A stretch of 42,502 nt of DNA from Clostridiales bacterium (GTDB lineage Bacteria > Bacillota > Clostridia > Oscillospirales > Acutalibacteraceae). The position numbers were made by a program, and so were the translations under genes. Below the pieces are notes generated by a model. That model saw only the letters and a program-made list of their open reading frames with translations, ran no database searches and was not told where the DNA came from. Within the stretch, counting starts at the first letter, position 1, and each line of letters begins with the position of its first letter. Below, piece by piece: positions 15,785-24,053 of this stretch. Location of the stretch: assembly GCA_022799115.1 (NCBI GenBank), contig JAAWNT010000018.1, forward strand, positions 1 to 42,502, written 5' to 3'.

Positions 15785-15987
15785 TTGCTTCCATATAAAC
15801 TCCTCATCTTTGGAGCATCTATGAAATAAATTTGGGATAAACGCCCTTATATCTGTACAATTCATATGAAATCCAGCCCTTTATTCCAGACGTCCCGTTG
15901 CAAACTCAAAAGAAAAATGATATGATTAGAGAACAAATGATCGAGCGCAGTATGGGCCAATCGACGGCCCATGCGGGAGGTGAATCC

Positions 15988-17364
15988 ATGGAACAGCAAA
16001 CGTTTGGGGGAAGCAACGATTACACCAATCCCCTGGCCAGCCGGCTGCGCCCACAGACCCTGTCGGGATTTGTGGGGCAACAGCATCTGCTGGGGGAGGG
16101 AAAGATTTTGCGCCAGCTGATCGACCGGGATCAGGTTTCCTCCATGATCTTCTGGGGCCCGCCTGGGGTGGGCAAGACCACCCTGGCCCGCATCATCGCG
16201 GGAAAAACCAAATCTCATTTTATTGACTTCAGCGCGGTGGAAAGCGGCATCCGGGAGATCAAACAGGTGATGCAGCAGGCCCAGGAAAGCCGCCGCTTCG
16301 GCGATCGCACCATTGTGTTTGTGGATGAAATCCATCGCTTTAATAAAGCCCAGCAGGACGCCTTTCTCCCCTATGTGGAAAAGGGAAGCATCATTTTGAT
16401 CGGGGCTACCACGGAGAATCCGTCCTTTGAGATCAACTCGGCGCTGCTCTCCAGATGCAAGGTGTTTGTGCTGCACGCGTTAACGCCGGACGACCTGGCG
16501 GTTCTGCTGCGCCGCGCGCTGGAGGATCCCCGAGGGCTGGGCGGCCAACGGGTTCACATCACCGATACAATGCTTTTCATGATCGCCCAGTTTGCAAACG
16601 GCGACGCGCGGACCGCCCTTAACACCCTGGAAATGGCGGTGCTCAACGGGGACCGGGACGCCCGAGGGATCACAGTAAACAAAGATATCTTGCAGCAGTG
16701 CATCTCCAAGAAAAGCCTGTTGTACGACAAAAACGGCGAGGAGCATTACAACCTGATCTCCGCCCTGCATAAATCCATGCGCAACTCTGACCCGGACGCC
16801 GCGATTTACTGGCTCGCCCGTATGCTGGAGGCGGGGGAAGATCCGCTCTATGTAGCCCGGCGGCTGGTACGCTTTGCCAGCGAGGACGTCGGAATGGCGG
16901 ACAGCCGCGCGTTGGAAATCACGGTGGCAGCCTACCAGGCCTGCCACTTTATCGGGATGCCGGAATGCACAGTGACCCTTACCCACGCGGTAAGCTATCT
17001 TTCGTTGGCGCCCAAATCCAACGCCCTTTATACCGCCTATGAAGCCGCCAAGAGGGACGCTTTGGAGCAGCTCAACGAGCCGGTGCCTCTGCAAATCCGC
17101 AACGCTCCCACCGATCTGATGAAGCAGCTGCACTACGGGGAGGGGTATCAATACGCCCACGACAGCATGGAAAAGCTGACCAGTCTTCAGTGCCTGCCTG
17201 ACGCCCTGGAGGGACGGCGATATTATTGCCCCACGGATCAAGGATCAGAAAACAAAGTGAGGGATCGTTTGGAGTACATCCGACGCCGCCGGGAACAGAT
17301 GCGGGGCCTGCATGGGGAATCCATCCCCGCGCCGGAATCCCCGGATAAAAACGCAAAGGGATAA
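15988..17364 (+). CDS. rarA: Replication-associated recombination protein A (RarA/MgsA AAA+ ATPase)
   Basis: A 458-residue AAA+ ATPase related to clamp loaders and RuvB. It is thought to act at stalled replication forks, where it interacts with SSB. Walker A is GPPGVGKT (57-64), Walker B FVDEIHRFNK (111-120), sensor 1 GATTENPSFE, and the SRC arginine-finger region follows. The C-terminal region carries the tetramerisation domain (KSLLYDKNGEEHYNLISALHKS... and GMPE). The start at 15988 follows GGGAGG; upstream in-frame codons back to 15898 are not conserved-looking. The gene is divergent from the feo operon and ends in a hairpin. Confidence 0.95.
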   Translation: MEQQTFGGSNDYTNPLASRLRPQTLSGFVGQQHLLGEGKILRQLIDRDQVSSMIFWGPPGVGKTTLARIIAGKTKSHFIDFSAVESGIREIKQVMQQAQESRRFGDRTIVFVDEIHRFNKAQQDAFLPYVEKGSIILIGATTENPSFEINSALLSRCKVFVLHALTPDDLAVLLRRALEDPRGLGGQRVHITDTMLFMIAQFANGDARTALNTLEMAVLNGDRDARGITVNKDILQQCISKKSLLYDKNGEEHYNLISALHKSMRNSDPDAAIYWLARMLEAGEDPLYVARRLVRFASEDVGMADSRALEITVAAYQACHFIGMPECTVTLTHAVSYLSLAPKSNALYTAYEAAKRDALEQLNEPVPLQIRNAPTDLMKQLHYGEGYQYAHDSMEKLTSLQCLPDALEGRRYYCPTDQGSENKVRDRLEYIRRRREQMRGLHGESIPAPESPDKNAKG

Positions 17365-17388
17365 CCGCACCGGTTTTGTGGTTATCCC
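17358..17388 (+). terminator. Hairpin overlapping the rarA stop codon
   Basis: GGGATAACC (17358-17366) pairs with GGTTATCCC (17380-17388). The rarA TAA lies in the stem. There is no T-tract, so its terminator strength is uncertain. Confidence 0.5.
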
Positions 17389-17835
17389 GTCAGCCGCAAA
17401 CGAGCGGCGAGCGTTCTGAACAGCCAATGTCTATGGGCTGCGCCTTTTGTTCGTGTCCCGCTGCGCTCCAGGTATAGTTTCGCTCTCCTCAGCCCGGCAG
17501 AGGGCGTCGACGCTCAAGCATACAAAAAGGTACGGCGTATGAAACGGTCTAAGAAAACCGCCTTATGCGCCGTACCTCTTTCATTTATATAACGGTTGCG
17601 AAATAGAAACTTATTGAGACGCCAGCATAAACCTTTAAAATAGAAAAACGGCGGCGGCGAATTGCCGACCGCAGGTCTGTCTACCTACAATAAATAAAGA
17701 TATTTGCAATCAATGCAGGAAGATGAACGATCATACCCGCAAAAAATGAGCGATAGCAGGTCGATACACAAACAAAAAGATCTATGCTAGTGCAGTAGGC
17801 TTATAAAGAAAGGAATTTCTGTTGCGGTATCAGAT
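17389..17835. other. Left edge of the accessory island, no gene seen
   Basis: Base composition drops from GC-rich to AT-rich across about 17580-17830. A hairpin, AGGTACGGCG / CGCCGTACCT, at about 17528-17577 ends in CTCTTTC and could be a terminator. I looked for a copy of the tRNA-Ser 3' end (a left attachment site) and did not find one by eye. Confidence 0.4.
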
Positions 17836-18144
17836 TTACCTAATTAATGCAACAATGGATATAAGCAGGGAAAGAATCGATATGACAATCGGAATAATCT
17901 GGGCAAGCTGACGCCTTCTATATTCCTCTAATTCCCCATAGCCTTTACTCTGCAATTCATAAATTGCTTGTCTCTTTTCACAGTCGTGATCTCCAACACA
18001 AATGGTATATTGCTTCATATTAAGGTCAACAAGGATAGCTGCTGTGTGTTCCTTGTTTGGAAATCTTTTTAAAATCTCATCAAAAGAAGCTCGCTTATGA
18101 TCCTTAATATATTTCAATATTTTTCTTGATTGATGATCCAGCAT
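17836..18144 (-). CDS. Membrane-anchored winged-helix-like protein of unknown function
   Basis: A 102-residue protein. Residues about 5-40 (SRKILKYIKDHKRASFDEILKRF, then HTAAILVDLN) look like a small winged helix-turn-helix. The C-terminus is one transmembrane helix (IIPIVISILSLLISIVALI). No family is recognised. GAAGGAATG lies before the ATG. It is divergent from the ECF sigma gene, with overlapping back-to-back promoters, suggesting co-regulation. Confidence 0.65.
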   Translation of the reverse strand: MLDHQSRKILKYIKDHKRASFDEILKRFPNKEHTAAILVDLNMKQYTICVGDHDCEKRQAIYELQSKGYGELEEYRRRQLAQIIPIVISILSLLISIVALIR

Positions 18145-18208
18145 ACTTTCATTCCTTCTTCACTTCGCCCATCAAGGCTGCGTTTATACCACTTGCACTC
18201 TATCCATT

Positions 18209-18236
18209 ATTATAATCAAAGATTGAGAAAGTTCAA
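18209..18236 (-). promoter_or_regulatory. Promoter of the membrane HTH gene
   Basis: Minus strand TTGAAC (18231-18236), 16-bp spacer, perfect TATAAT (18209-18214). It overlaps the divergent sigma gene promoter. Confidence 0.6.
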
Positions 18237-18252
18237 ATAATATTTGTATAAT
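18223..18252 (+). promoter_or_regulatory. Promoter of the ECF sigma gene
   Basis: TTGAGA (18223-18228), 18-bp spacer, perfect TATAAT (18247-18252), sharing sequence with the divergent promoter at 18209-18236. No second, ECF-type promoter motif was recognised. Confidence 0.6.
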
Positions 18253-18321
18253 AAGTGAGACTTTTTAGCTTCTGAAAAGACTAATAGATGTAAGGACGAA
18301 AGAAAAAGGAGTAGTACAAAT

Positions 18322-18879
18322 ATGGATAACGGTGCAAGTAGCTACCGCCGTTTCCTGAATGGTGATGAAGATGCTTTTGTCGAGATTGTAGAACAATATG
18401 GTGCAAATCTAATTCTTTTCATCAATGGCTTTGTCAGGAATATTGTTGTAGCAGAAGATTTAATGGAAGAAACCTTTTGTGATTTGATTTTTTACAAAAA
18501 TAGGTATAAAGAAAAATCCTCATTCAAAACCTACCTGTTTGCTATTGCAAGGAATAAAGCGGCAACATATCTGAAAAAAAATTCCCGTATAGCCGATCTG
18601 CCGATTGAAGATTATGAAGGTCAGCTAAAAGATATGAATGCTCTTGAAAATACGGTGATAAAGGAGGAGGAGAAAAGGCAGCTCTATTCTGCGATGGATA
18701 AAATCAATTCAGAATATCATGCCGTTCTTTATCTCTTATATTTTGAAAAAATGTCCTATGACGAAGCCGCACTTGTACTCAAAAAGAACAACAAGCAAAT
18801 CAAAAACCTTGCCTATCGTGGAAAGCAAGCTCTAAAATCAATGATGGAAAAAGGCGGTTTTTTCTATGAAAAACAGTAA
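18322..18879 (+). CDS. ECF-type RNA polymerase sigma factor
   Basis: A 185-residue sigma-70 family protein with only regions 2 and 4. Region 2 spans about residues 10-80 (GDEDAFVEIVEQYGANLILFI, AEDLMEETFCDLI, FKTYLFAIARNKAATYLKK) and region 4 about 118-175 (HAVLYLLYFEKMSYDEAALVL, then KKNNKQIKNLAYRGKQALK). Such factors recruit RNA polymerase to a small regulon in response to a surface or stress signal, usually held in check by an anti-sigma factor. AAAAAGGAG precedes the ATG. The next gene overlaps it by 14 nt and fits the anti-sigma role. Confidence 0.92.
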   Translation: MDNGASSYRRFLNGDEDAFVEIVEQYGANLILFINGFVRNIVVAEDLMEETFCDLIFYKNRYKEKSSFKTYLFAIARNKAATYLKKNSRIADLPIEDYEGQLKDMNALENTVIKEEEKRQLYSAMDKINSEYHAVLYLLYFEKMSYDEAALVLKKNNKQIKNLAYRGKQALKSMMEKGGFFYEKQ

Positions 18880-19768
18880 TGAGTGGATTAAGGATATTAA
18901 AGAAAAAGCGGAAAACAGGGTTGTCGAACAGAAAAGAAGAAGAAAAATCATTGCAAGTGTATCGTCTTCGATTGCTTGTCTGGCATTGATTCTATGTTCT
19001 GCGTTTATACTGCCGAATATGCTGAATGGCGGTCTCTCAATAGGCGCGGACAGTTCCGGCGCAACCCCAACTCTAAACAATAGTACAACATCTCAACATA
19101 CTAACAATTCCGATTCTCAAGTTATCGCCCCGCCGTCTTCAGATAAACAGCCGGATCAACCTTCTTCTTCGATACCCGGTATTTCATCCGAAACTCAAAA
19201 TCCAAACAATCCCACCAGCGCCCCCAGTACAGAACCAAGCAAGCCGAATGTGATACCAGTCGATTTTACAGTAAATAGGATTACAGGGCAAATATCAGCA
19301 GCAAGACTATATCGCGACCCTGCCGAGCATTACGAGGAAACTTGGACAAGGCAACAAATGATGAAATATTTAGGCGTAAATTTGACACAGCTATCATCAT
19401 ATATGCCGAAAGACTTGGTATATGCGGAATTAGACAGCTTTACCGTAATATTCCATAATAGCGGAAATATTGTTGAAGATCTTGCTACGTTTGCTTATAG
19501 GGGCAACGATGGCCGAAGCCTTACCGTTTCAGCCAGCAAAACAGGAAAACCATATGATTATCTTTACAGCCTTGAAACAAGCAAAACAGAAAAAATTAAC
19601 GGCAACGAAGTGTTGATCGGCGGTATGCTTAAAAGCGAAGGTTCTAATGAGTATGGCTTTTTCTATGCTGATTTTGAAAATCAGGGTATTAGCTATCGTG
19701 TGAAAGCGAACCATTTGACGGGTGAAGAGTTCTATAAGGCTGTGCAGGGCATTACTGGACTGAAATAA
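18866..19768 (+). CDS. Probable membrane-bound anti-sigma factor
   Basis: A 300-residue single-pass membrane protein: a short charged cytosolic N-terminus (about 1-28), a transmembrane helix (about 29-49), a Ser/Thr/Pro-rich extracytoplasmic spacer (about 55-130) and a C-terminal domain from PVDFTVNRITGQ to the end that may be a ligand-sensing DUF4367-like fold (NGNEVLIGGMLKSEG, FFYADFENQGISYRVKA). Its start lies inside the end of the sigma gene (14-nt overlap), which implies translational coupling and equal dosage. The family assignment is inferred mainly from topology and gene order. Confidence 0.75.
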   Translation: MKNSNEWIKDIKEKAENRVVEQKRRRKIIASVSSSIACLALILCSAFILPNMLNGGLSIGADSSGATPTLNNSTTSQHTNNSDSQVIAPPSSDKQPDQPSSSIPGISSETQNPNNPTSAPSTEPSKPNVIPVDFTVNRITGQISAARLYRDPAEHYEETWTRQQMMKYLGVNLTQLSSYMPKDLVYAELDSFTVIFHNSGNIVEDLATFAYRGNDGRSLTVSASKTGKPYDYLYSLETSKTEKINGNEVLIGGMLKSEGSNEYGFFYADFENQGISYRVKANHLTGEEFYKAVQGITGLK

Positions 19769-19860
19769 TGGGGATGGGGATGCAGCGTTTGCTGTGTCCC
19801 CTATATCCATTTAAAAATATTGTTTGAAACAGGCTATCAAAATGGAGGAACAAAAACACT

Positions 19861-20394
19861 ATGGACTACAATGAACAATACAACTTTATGCAATCACTTT
19901 TACAGCCAGAGGAAACTTTACTGTGGCGTGGCGCCCCTGGTCCTGGGAAGCTAAATTCTTATGGACGAGTTCCCCTATTATTTTCTGTTGTTTGGCTGGG
20001 ATTTTCACTAATATGGGAAGTTGTAGCTATATTGAGTGGAATATTTTTTATGATATTGTTTGGTATCCCTTTCGTGCTAATTGGGTTGTCGGTAGCATTA
20101 GGCGCACCGATTAAAAATGCTAAATTAAAGGGGAAAATCTCTTATGCTGTTACCGACCAACGATTGTTAATCCGAGAAGGAGAAGATGTCAGTATGTTTA
20201 CCGCCGATATGTTACCTTCTATGAAAATTCGTATGAATAAAAATGGAACAGGAACTATTCTTTTTGAAAATACCTATCGTACCCATAATGGCAGTCATTA
20301 TAACTGCGTGTGTGCGCTGCAAAATCTTTCGGACGTGGAGCAGGCTCAAAATGCATTAAACACAATGATTTCAAAAGCTCCCCAAAATCATTAG
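19861..20394 (+). CDS. Membrane protein with bacterial PH-like domain
   Basis: A 177-residue protein with two transmembrane helices (about 36-56 and 62-82) followed by a cytosolic or membrane-surface domain beginning KISYAVTDQRLLI, the hallmark of bacterial PH (bPH/YdbT-type) domains. The N-terminus (QPEETLLWRGAPGPGK) is also typical of that group. GGAGGAAC lies before the ATG. It is 92 nt after the anti-sigma gene on the same strand and may belong to the same regulon; its function is unknown. Confidence 0.7.
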   Translation: MDYNEQYNFMQSLLQPEETLLWRGAPGPGKLNSYGRVPLLFSVVWLGFSLIWEVVAILSGIFFMILFGIPFVLIGLSVALGAPIKNAKLKGKISYAVTDQRLLIREGEDVSMFTADMLPSMKIRMNKNGTGTILFENTYRTHNGSHYNCVCALQNLSDVEQAQNALNTMISKAPQNH

Positions 20395-20916
20395 ACATAT
20401 CTTTGATAGCAGTAAAACTTTATATCATTCTGAAAAAACGAGAAATCCAATCCGCTTCTTTACAAAAGCACGGTTATATATCAAAAGCGGCGGTTTTGAT
20501 ATAACAAATTCAAGCCACCGTTTTCCTGTTTGAAAAAATCGGAATACGGAGGGTGTATTAAAGTCGCCTTTTTTAGGATACGGCGGTATCGAGGAGGTAT
20601 CGCCGTATTTTTCTGTTTCCGACAAAATACGACATATTTTGGTTTGACAAAAAATTCTTTGCCCTGCAACGGGATATTCCGGCTATGGAGGTGACCTGTC
20701 AGAACATCTAAATTTTGTTCGGCACTCCTTTTGTCATAGAAAAACACCCCATTTTCTAGTACAAGTATATCATACTTGTCTTACAAATGGGGTGTTTTTC
20801 AACGCCTTGCGGCTCTTAATGGCACGGACGGCGGCTGGTCATATTTGCATAACGGAATCCATGTCTATATAAAGCAAGAAAAGATATGGTTTATTTAAGC
20901 AATAAACTCCTTGCTT
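20395..20916. other. Intergenic gap with hairpins and a possible gene remnant
   Basis: Three structures are present: an inverted repeat TATATCAAAA / TTTTGATATA (20477-20503); a terminator-like ATACGGCG / CGCCGTAT plus T-tract (20578-20612); and a nested repeat at 20739-20800. After it, the plus-strand frame at about 20802-20897 reads LNGTDGGWSYLHNGIHVYI before a stop, which looks like the tail of a lost protein. No start or ribosome binding site supports an intact gene. Confidence 0.4.
20739..20800. repeat. Nested inverted repeat (bidirectional terminator or element end)
   Basis: GAAAAACACCCCATTT (20739-20754) is perfectly inverted as AAATGGGGTGTTTTTC (20785-20800). Inside lies a second inverted repeat, ACAAGTAT / ATACTTGT. 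A-runs and T-runs on the outside would allow termination in both directions. Confidence 0.65.
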
Positions 20917-23900
20917 TTATGTAACATCAAATCCCCCCTCCATGATAAACTTTCTTATCGCCTGATCGGCCTTCATATTAATCTGGAATGATTTGACCGG
21001 CTTGCCTTCTATTTTCTCCAAAAACGCTTTTGCTGTTTCTCGGTTCACCGTAGATTTTAACTCATCGAATTTGCCGAATTCGTTGATATTCGCTTCGGTA
21101 ATCTTCATATGCATAAAGGAACGAAGCATCTCTTCATTAATACCGATGGCAACAGCAAAACGGTGGATTTGATCATTTTTGGCTCTGGTCATGTATGCCG
21201 TGATATAGTCGCGAAGCGTTTTGCTTATATCAACGGTCACATCGCCGTTTTGCACATCGTGCAGAAAAATATTGGCATATTTCTGCTCCTCCTGCGTGAG
21301 CGATGCAAAGGATTTATGAAGCTCATCCAGTACCGCCGCTATTTCCTCTCCAGCCTGCAACGCCTTGATATACTTTTTGAAACGGGAATTCATGTAGTCG
21401 GCATCGATAACCCCCGTATTGATCTCCGTCAGATATGGCTCAATCTCATATGGCGCATCATCAGTACCAGCCCCAGCTCCGTTTCCAGAAAACAGCTCTT
21501 TATAGCGTAGGGCCAGAATCAGATAGGTAGTTTCATCAACACGCATGTGGACGGTAACTTTTCCCGAATCCGTTTTCATTTCATAAACCAATTTTCGCCA
21601 GGTAAAGCCCTGGATTTTTGCAGCTTCGAGATAGTTATTGAACCACTTAAAGAGCTTGGCAAACCGACCGCGCTCGGTACAATTATCTGGAAGCTTTTCA
21701 AAGTTTTGGATTCCAGCAGAGCGGAACATCCCCTCTATATCCTCAAATAAATCGTTTAATTTGCTAAGATTATACTCCAGCTTATTGGCGAATAACCCAT
21801 ACGGGATATCTCCGGAATAGGACTTGCATGCATCCTCGATATTCCGTTTCATCGTGTGGGGCTTGCGGTAATAACGAATGGTTCCAAAGGGCTTTTCCGG
21901 GCCGTACAAACGGTTCGTACGGGAAAAAGCCTGAATCAATTTTTCCTGAACAAGGATTTTATCCAGGTAAAGGGTATTAATCCACTTGGAATCAAATCCG
22001 GTCAGCATCTGATCGACCACGATCAATAAATCTAGCTGCTGGTCCGGTGTGTTTTCAATGGCTTTGTATTGTTCTTTATGGGCCAGGCGATACGAAATAT
22101 CCTTTTTGAAGGTTGCATAGGTAGACATCTGGAATTTCATGCCGTAGCAAGCATTGTAATCTTCAATGATTTCTACAATGCCGTCTTCCTTATATTCTGC
22201 GTTCCCGTTATTATCGATACTGGGGTCAAATAGCGCCGTAACTTTCAGGTTGCCTTTTGTCTTAAACAGTTTGTAATACTGAATTGCCTCCGGAATACTG
22301 CTGGTGGCAAAAATCCCATGGAATTTGCTTCCATGGCTTAGCGTGGCCCAGTTATCTAAAATATCCTCCACCACTTTGCACTGATGCGCTTCTCTCGTAT
22401 ATTGGGATTTGGGGAGGTAATCTTCAATCCCCTTCAAATAGTCTCCATTTTTCTGAATATACCCGGCCATCGGCACTTTCGTATGATCCATATAATGCAG
22501 ATAGACATCTTTCTTTTTTGGGTCTTCCAGCGCTTCCGCCTCTGTGGCAGCTTTGGCTTTTTCGAGAGCAACCGCTCTTCGCAGATCGCGGTCTTTGTAG
22601 GTGGGCGCCATATAAGGATCAAAGCCCAGAACATTTTTATCCCGGATACCGTCTGCAAGCGTATAGCGATGCAGTTCGTTGCCGAACACATCGGTCGTTG
22701 TGCTCATGTTTTTCCGATTTTCATCGTGAATCGGCGTACCGGTAAAGCCGAAGAACATGGCATTGGGAAAGGTCTCCTTGATGGTGTGCAGCATTTCACC
22801 GAATACGTCCCGGTGTGCCTCATCAATGATAAAAACAATTCGTTTATTTTGAATCTGCCCAATATCATGGGCATTAAAGCCGCTATCTTCCTCTACACGA
22901 CTCATTTTCTGAATCGAAGTGACAATCAGCGTGTTGGCAGGATCGTTGCTTTTCAGTTTGGCCACCAGCATATCCGTGTTTTCTGTGGCCTGCACAGCAT
23001 TCGCATCGTCTGCAAACCCGCGGTAATCCAATAACGACTGCGTTCCCAGCTCCACACGATCCATCAGAAATACAACCTTATCCGCGTCTTTGGATTCCGC
23101 AATCAGCTGCGCCGACTTAAAGCTGGTGAGCGTTTTTCCCGAACCGGTGGTGTGCCAGATATAGCCGCCGCGCTGGTCCTTCTCCGTCCAGTGGCGCATG
23201 GCAACGCGGCCGGTAATCCGCGACGCCGCATAATACTGATAGCTGCGCATCACTTTCAGTATGCCGTCGGTATCATCTGCAACGGTATAAAAGCCGATCA
23301 GCTGGTGCGCCATCGGGATGGAAAGCAGATATTGCGCAACGTCCTTCCAGTGGTTCAACGGCTTATTGTTGACATCGGCCCAATGAAAATAAAAATCCTG
23401 ATTGAATTTCCCGTCGGGGCCGGGATTGGAAAAGTAGACCGCCTCTTCCGGCTGCATGGCAATAAAAATCTGTACCAGCGCAAACAGTCCGGTGAAAACC
23501 CCTTCATGGGCATATTTTTCAATCTGGTGGTACGCCTGGCTCACATCCACACCGGTGCGCTTCAGTTCACAGTGAATCAGGGGCATACCGTTAATCAGCA
23601 GCATAAAGTCGCCCCGACGACTGGGTAAGACAGCGCTTCTGGCCTTAAACACCGGCTGCCGGACAATTTGATAGCGGCTTTGTCCGGCGGCGATTTCCTG
23701 CCGGTCATAGATTTTCAAGCTCACCTCTTTGCCAAAGTGCAGCTCGTCGGCAGGATTATCCCGCTTGACGGCCACGGTTTTTCCGTTGATAAAACCGTTG
23801 AGTTTCAGCGGTGTGCGCAGGCGGGCGATCCGGTCAAGGATCTGCTGCATTTCGCTGTCGGTGAGGGGGACGTCGTTCAAACGATCCACATCCCGGTTGT

Positions 23901-24039
23901 TCTCGAAAAGAATCTGTTTCCAGTTCTGAATCAAATCCTCCTCGGTTTTATAGCGCAGGATTTCCGGTTCCCAGCCATATTTTTCTGTCAGTAAGCTGAT
24001 AAGCGCCGTTTCAAAGGCGGCTTCATTTTCAAACGCCAT
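20917..24039 (-). CDS. hsdR: Type I restriction endonuclease subunit R
   Basis: The 1040-residue motor and nuclease subunit. An N-terminal PD-(D/E)xK nuclease has D144 in GDFMLLI and E158-x-K160 in HCELKR. Then comes the SF2 helicase: Walker A TTGSGKT (297-303), DEAH at 406-409, the FTGTP motif III, and motifs V/VI around LIVVDQMLTGFDSKW and QAFSRTNR. The C-terminal third is the helical region that docks on the methylase core. HsdR cuts unmethylated DNA after ATP-driven translocation. The gene is last in hsdM-hsdS-hsdR, 14 nt after hsdS; GGAGG lies before the ATG. It looks intact. Confidence 0.96.
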   Translation of the reverse strand: MAFENEAAFETALISLLTEKYGWEPEILRYKTEEDLIQNWKQILFENNRDVDRLNDVPLTDSEMQQILDRIARLRTPLKLNGFINGKTVAVKRDNPADELHFGKEVSLKIYDRQEIAAGQSRYQIVRQPVFKARSAVLPSRRGDFMLLINGMPLIHCELKRTGVDVSQAYHQIEKYAHEGVFTGLFALVQIFIAMQPEEAVYFSNPGPDGKFNQDFYFHWADVNNKPLNHWKDVAQYLLSIPMAHQLIGFYTVADDTDGILKVMRSYQYYAASRITGRVAMRHWTEKDQRGGYIWHTTGSGKTLTSFKSAQLIAESKDADKVVFLMDRVELGTQSLLDYRGFADDANAVQATENTDMLVAKLKSNDPANTLIVTSIQKMSRVEEDSGFNAHDIGQIQNKRIVFIIDEAHRDVFGEMLHTIKETFPNAMFFGFTGTPIHDENRKNMSTTTDVFGNELHRYTLADGIRDKNVLGFDPYMAPTYKDRDLRRAVALEKAKAATEAEALEDPKKKDVYLHYMDHTKVPMAGYIQKNGDYLKGIEDYLPKSQYTREAHQCKVVEDILDNWATLSHGSKFHGIFATSSIPEAIQYYKLFKTKGNLKVTALFDPSIDNNGNAEYKEDGIVEIIEDYNACYGMKFQMSTYATFKKDISYRLAHKEQYKAIENTPDQQLDLLIVVDQMLTGFDSKWINTLYLDKILVQEKLIQAFSRTNRLYGPEKPFGTIRYYRKPHTMKRNIEDACKSYSGDIPYGLFANKLEYNLSKLNDLFEDIEGMFRSAGIQNFEKLPDNCTERGRFAKLFKWFNNYLEAAKIQGFTWRKLVYEMKTDSGKVTVHMRVDETTYLILALRYKELFSGNGAGAGTDDAPYEIEPYLTEINTGVIDADYMNSRFKKYIKALQAGEEIAAVLDELHKSFASLTQEEQKYANIFLHDVQNGDVTVDISKTLRDYITAYMTRAKNDQIHRFAVAIGINEEMLRSFMHMKITEANINEFGKFDELKSTVNRETAKAFLEKIEGKPVKSFQINMKADQAIRKFIMEGGFDVT

Positions 24040-24053
24040 GGCGGCCTCCTGTG

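Noticed and set aside
16480-17241. Minus-strand frame of 253 codons opposite rarA
   Set aside because: Shadow of a strongly conserved gene.
17389-17835. Left attachment site (copy of tRNA-Ser 3' end)
   Set aside because: Looked for GATTCGAACCC and GGAGAGTTAGGG by eye and found no copy; the left island end is not defined.
20425-20747. Overlapping minus-strand frames of 66 and 88 codons
   Set aside because: They cross terminator-like hairpins and have no ribosome binding site or known motif.
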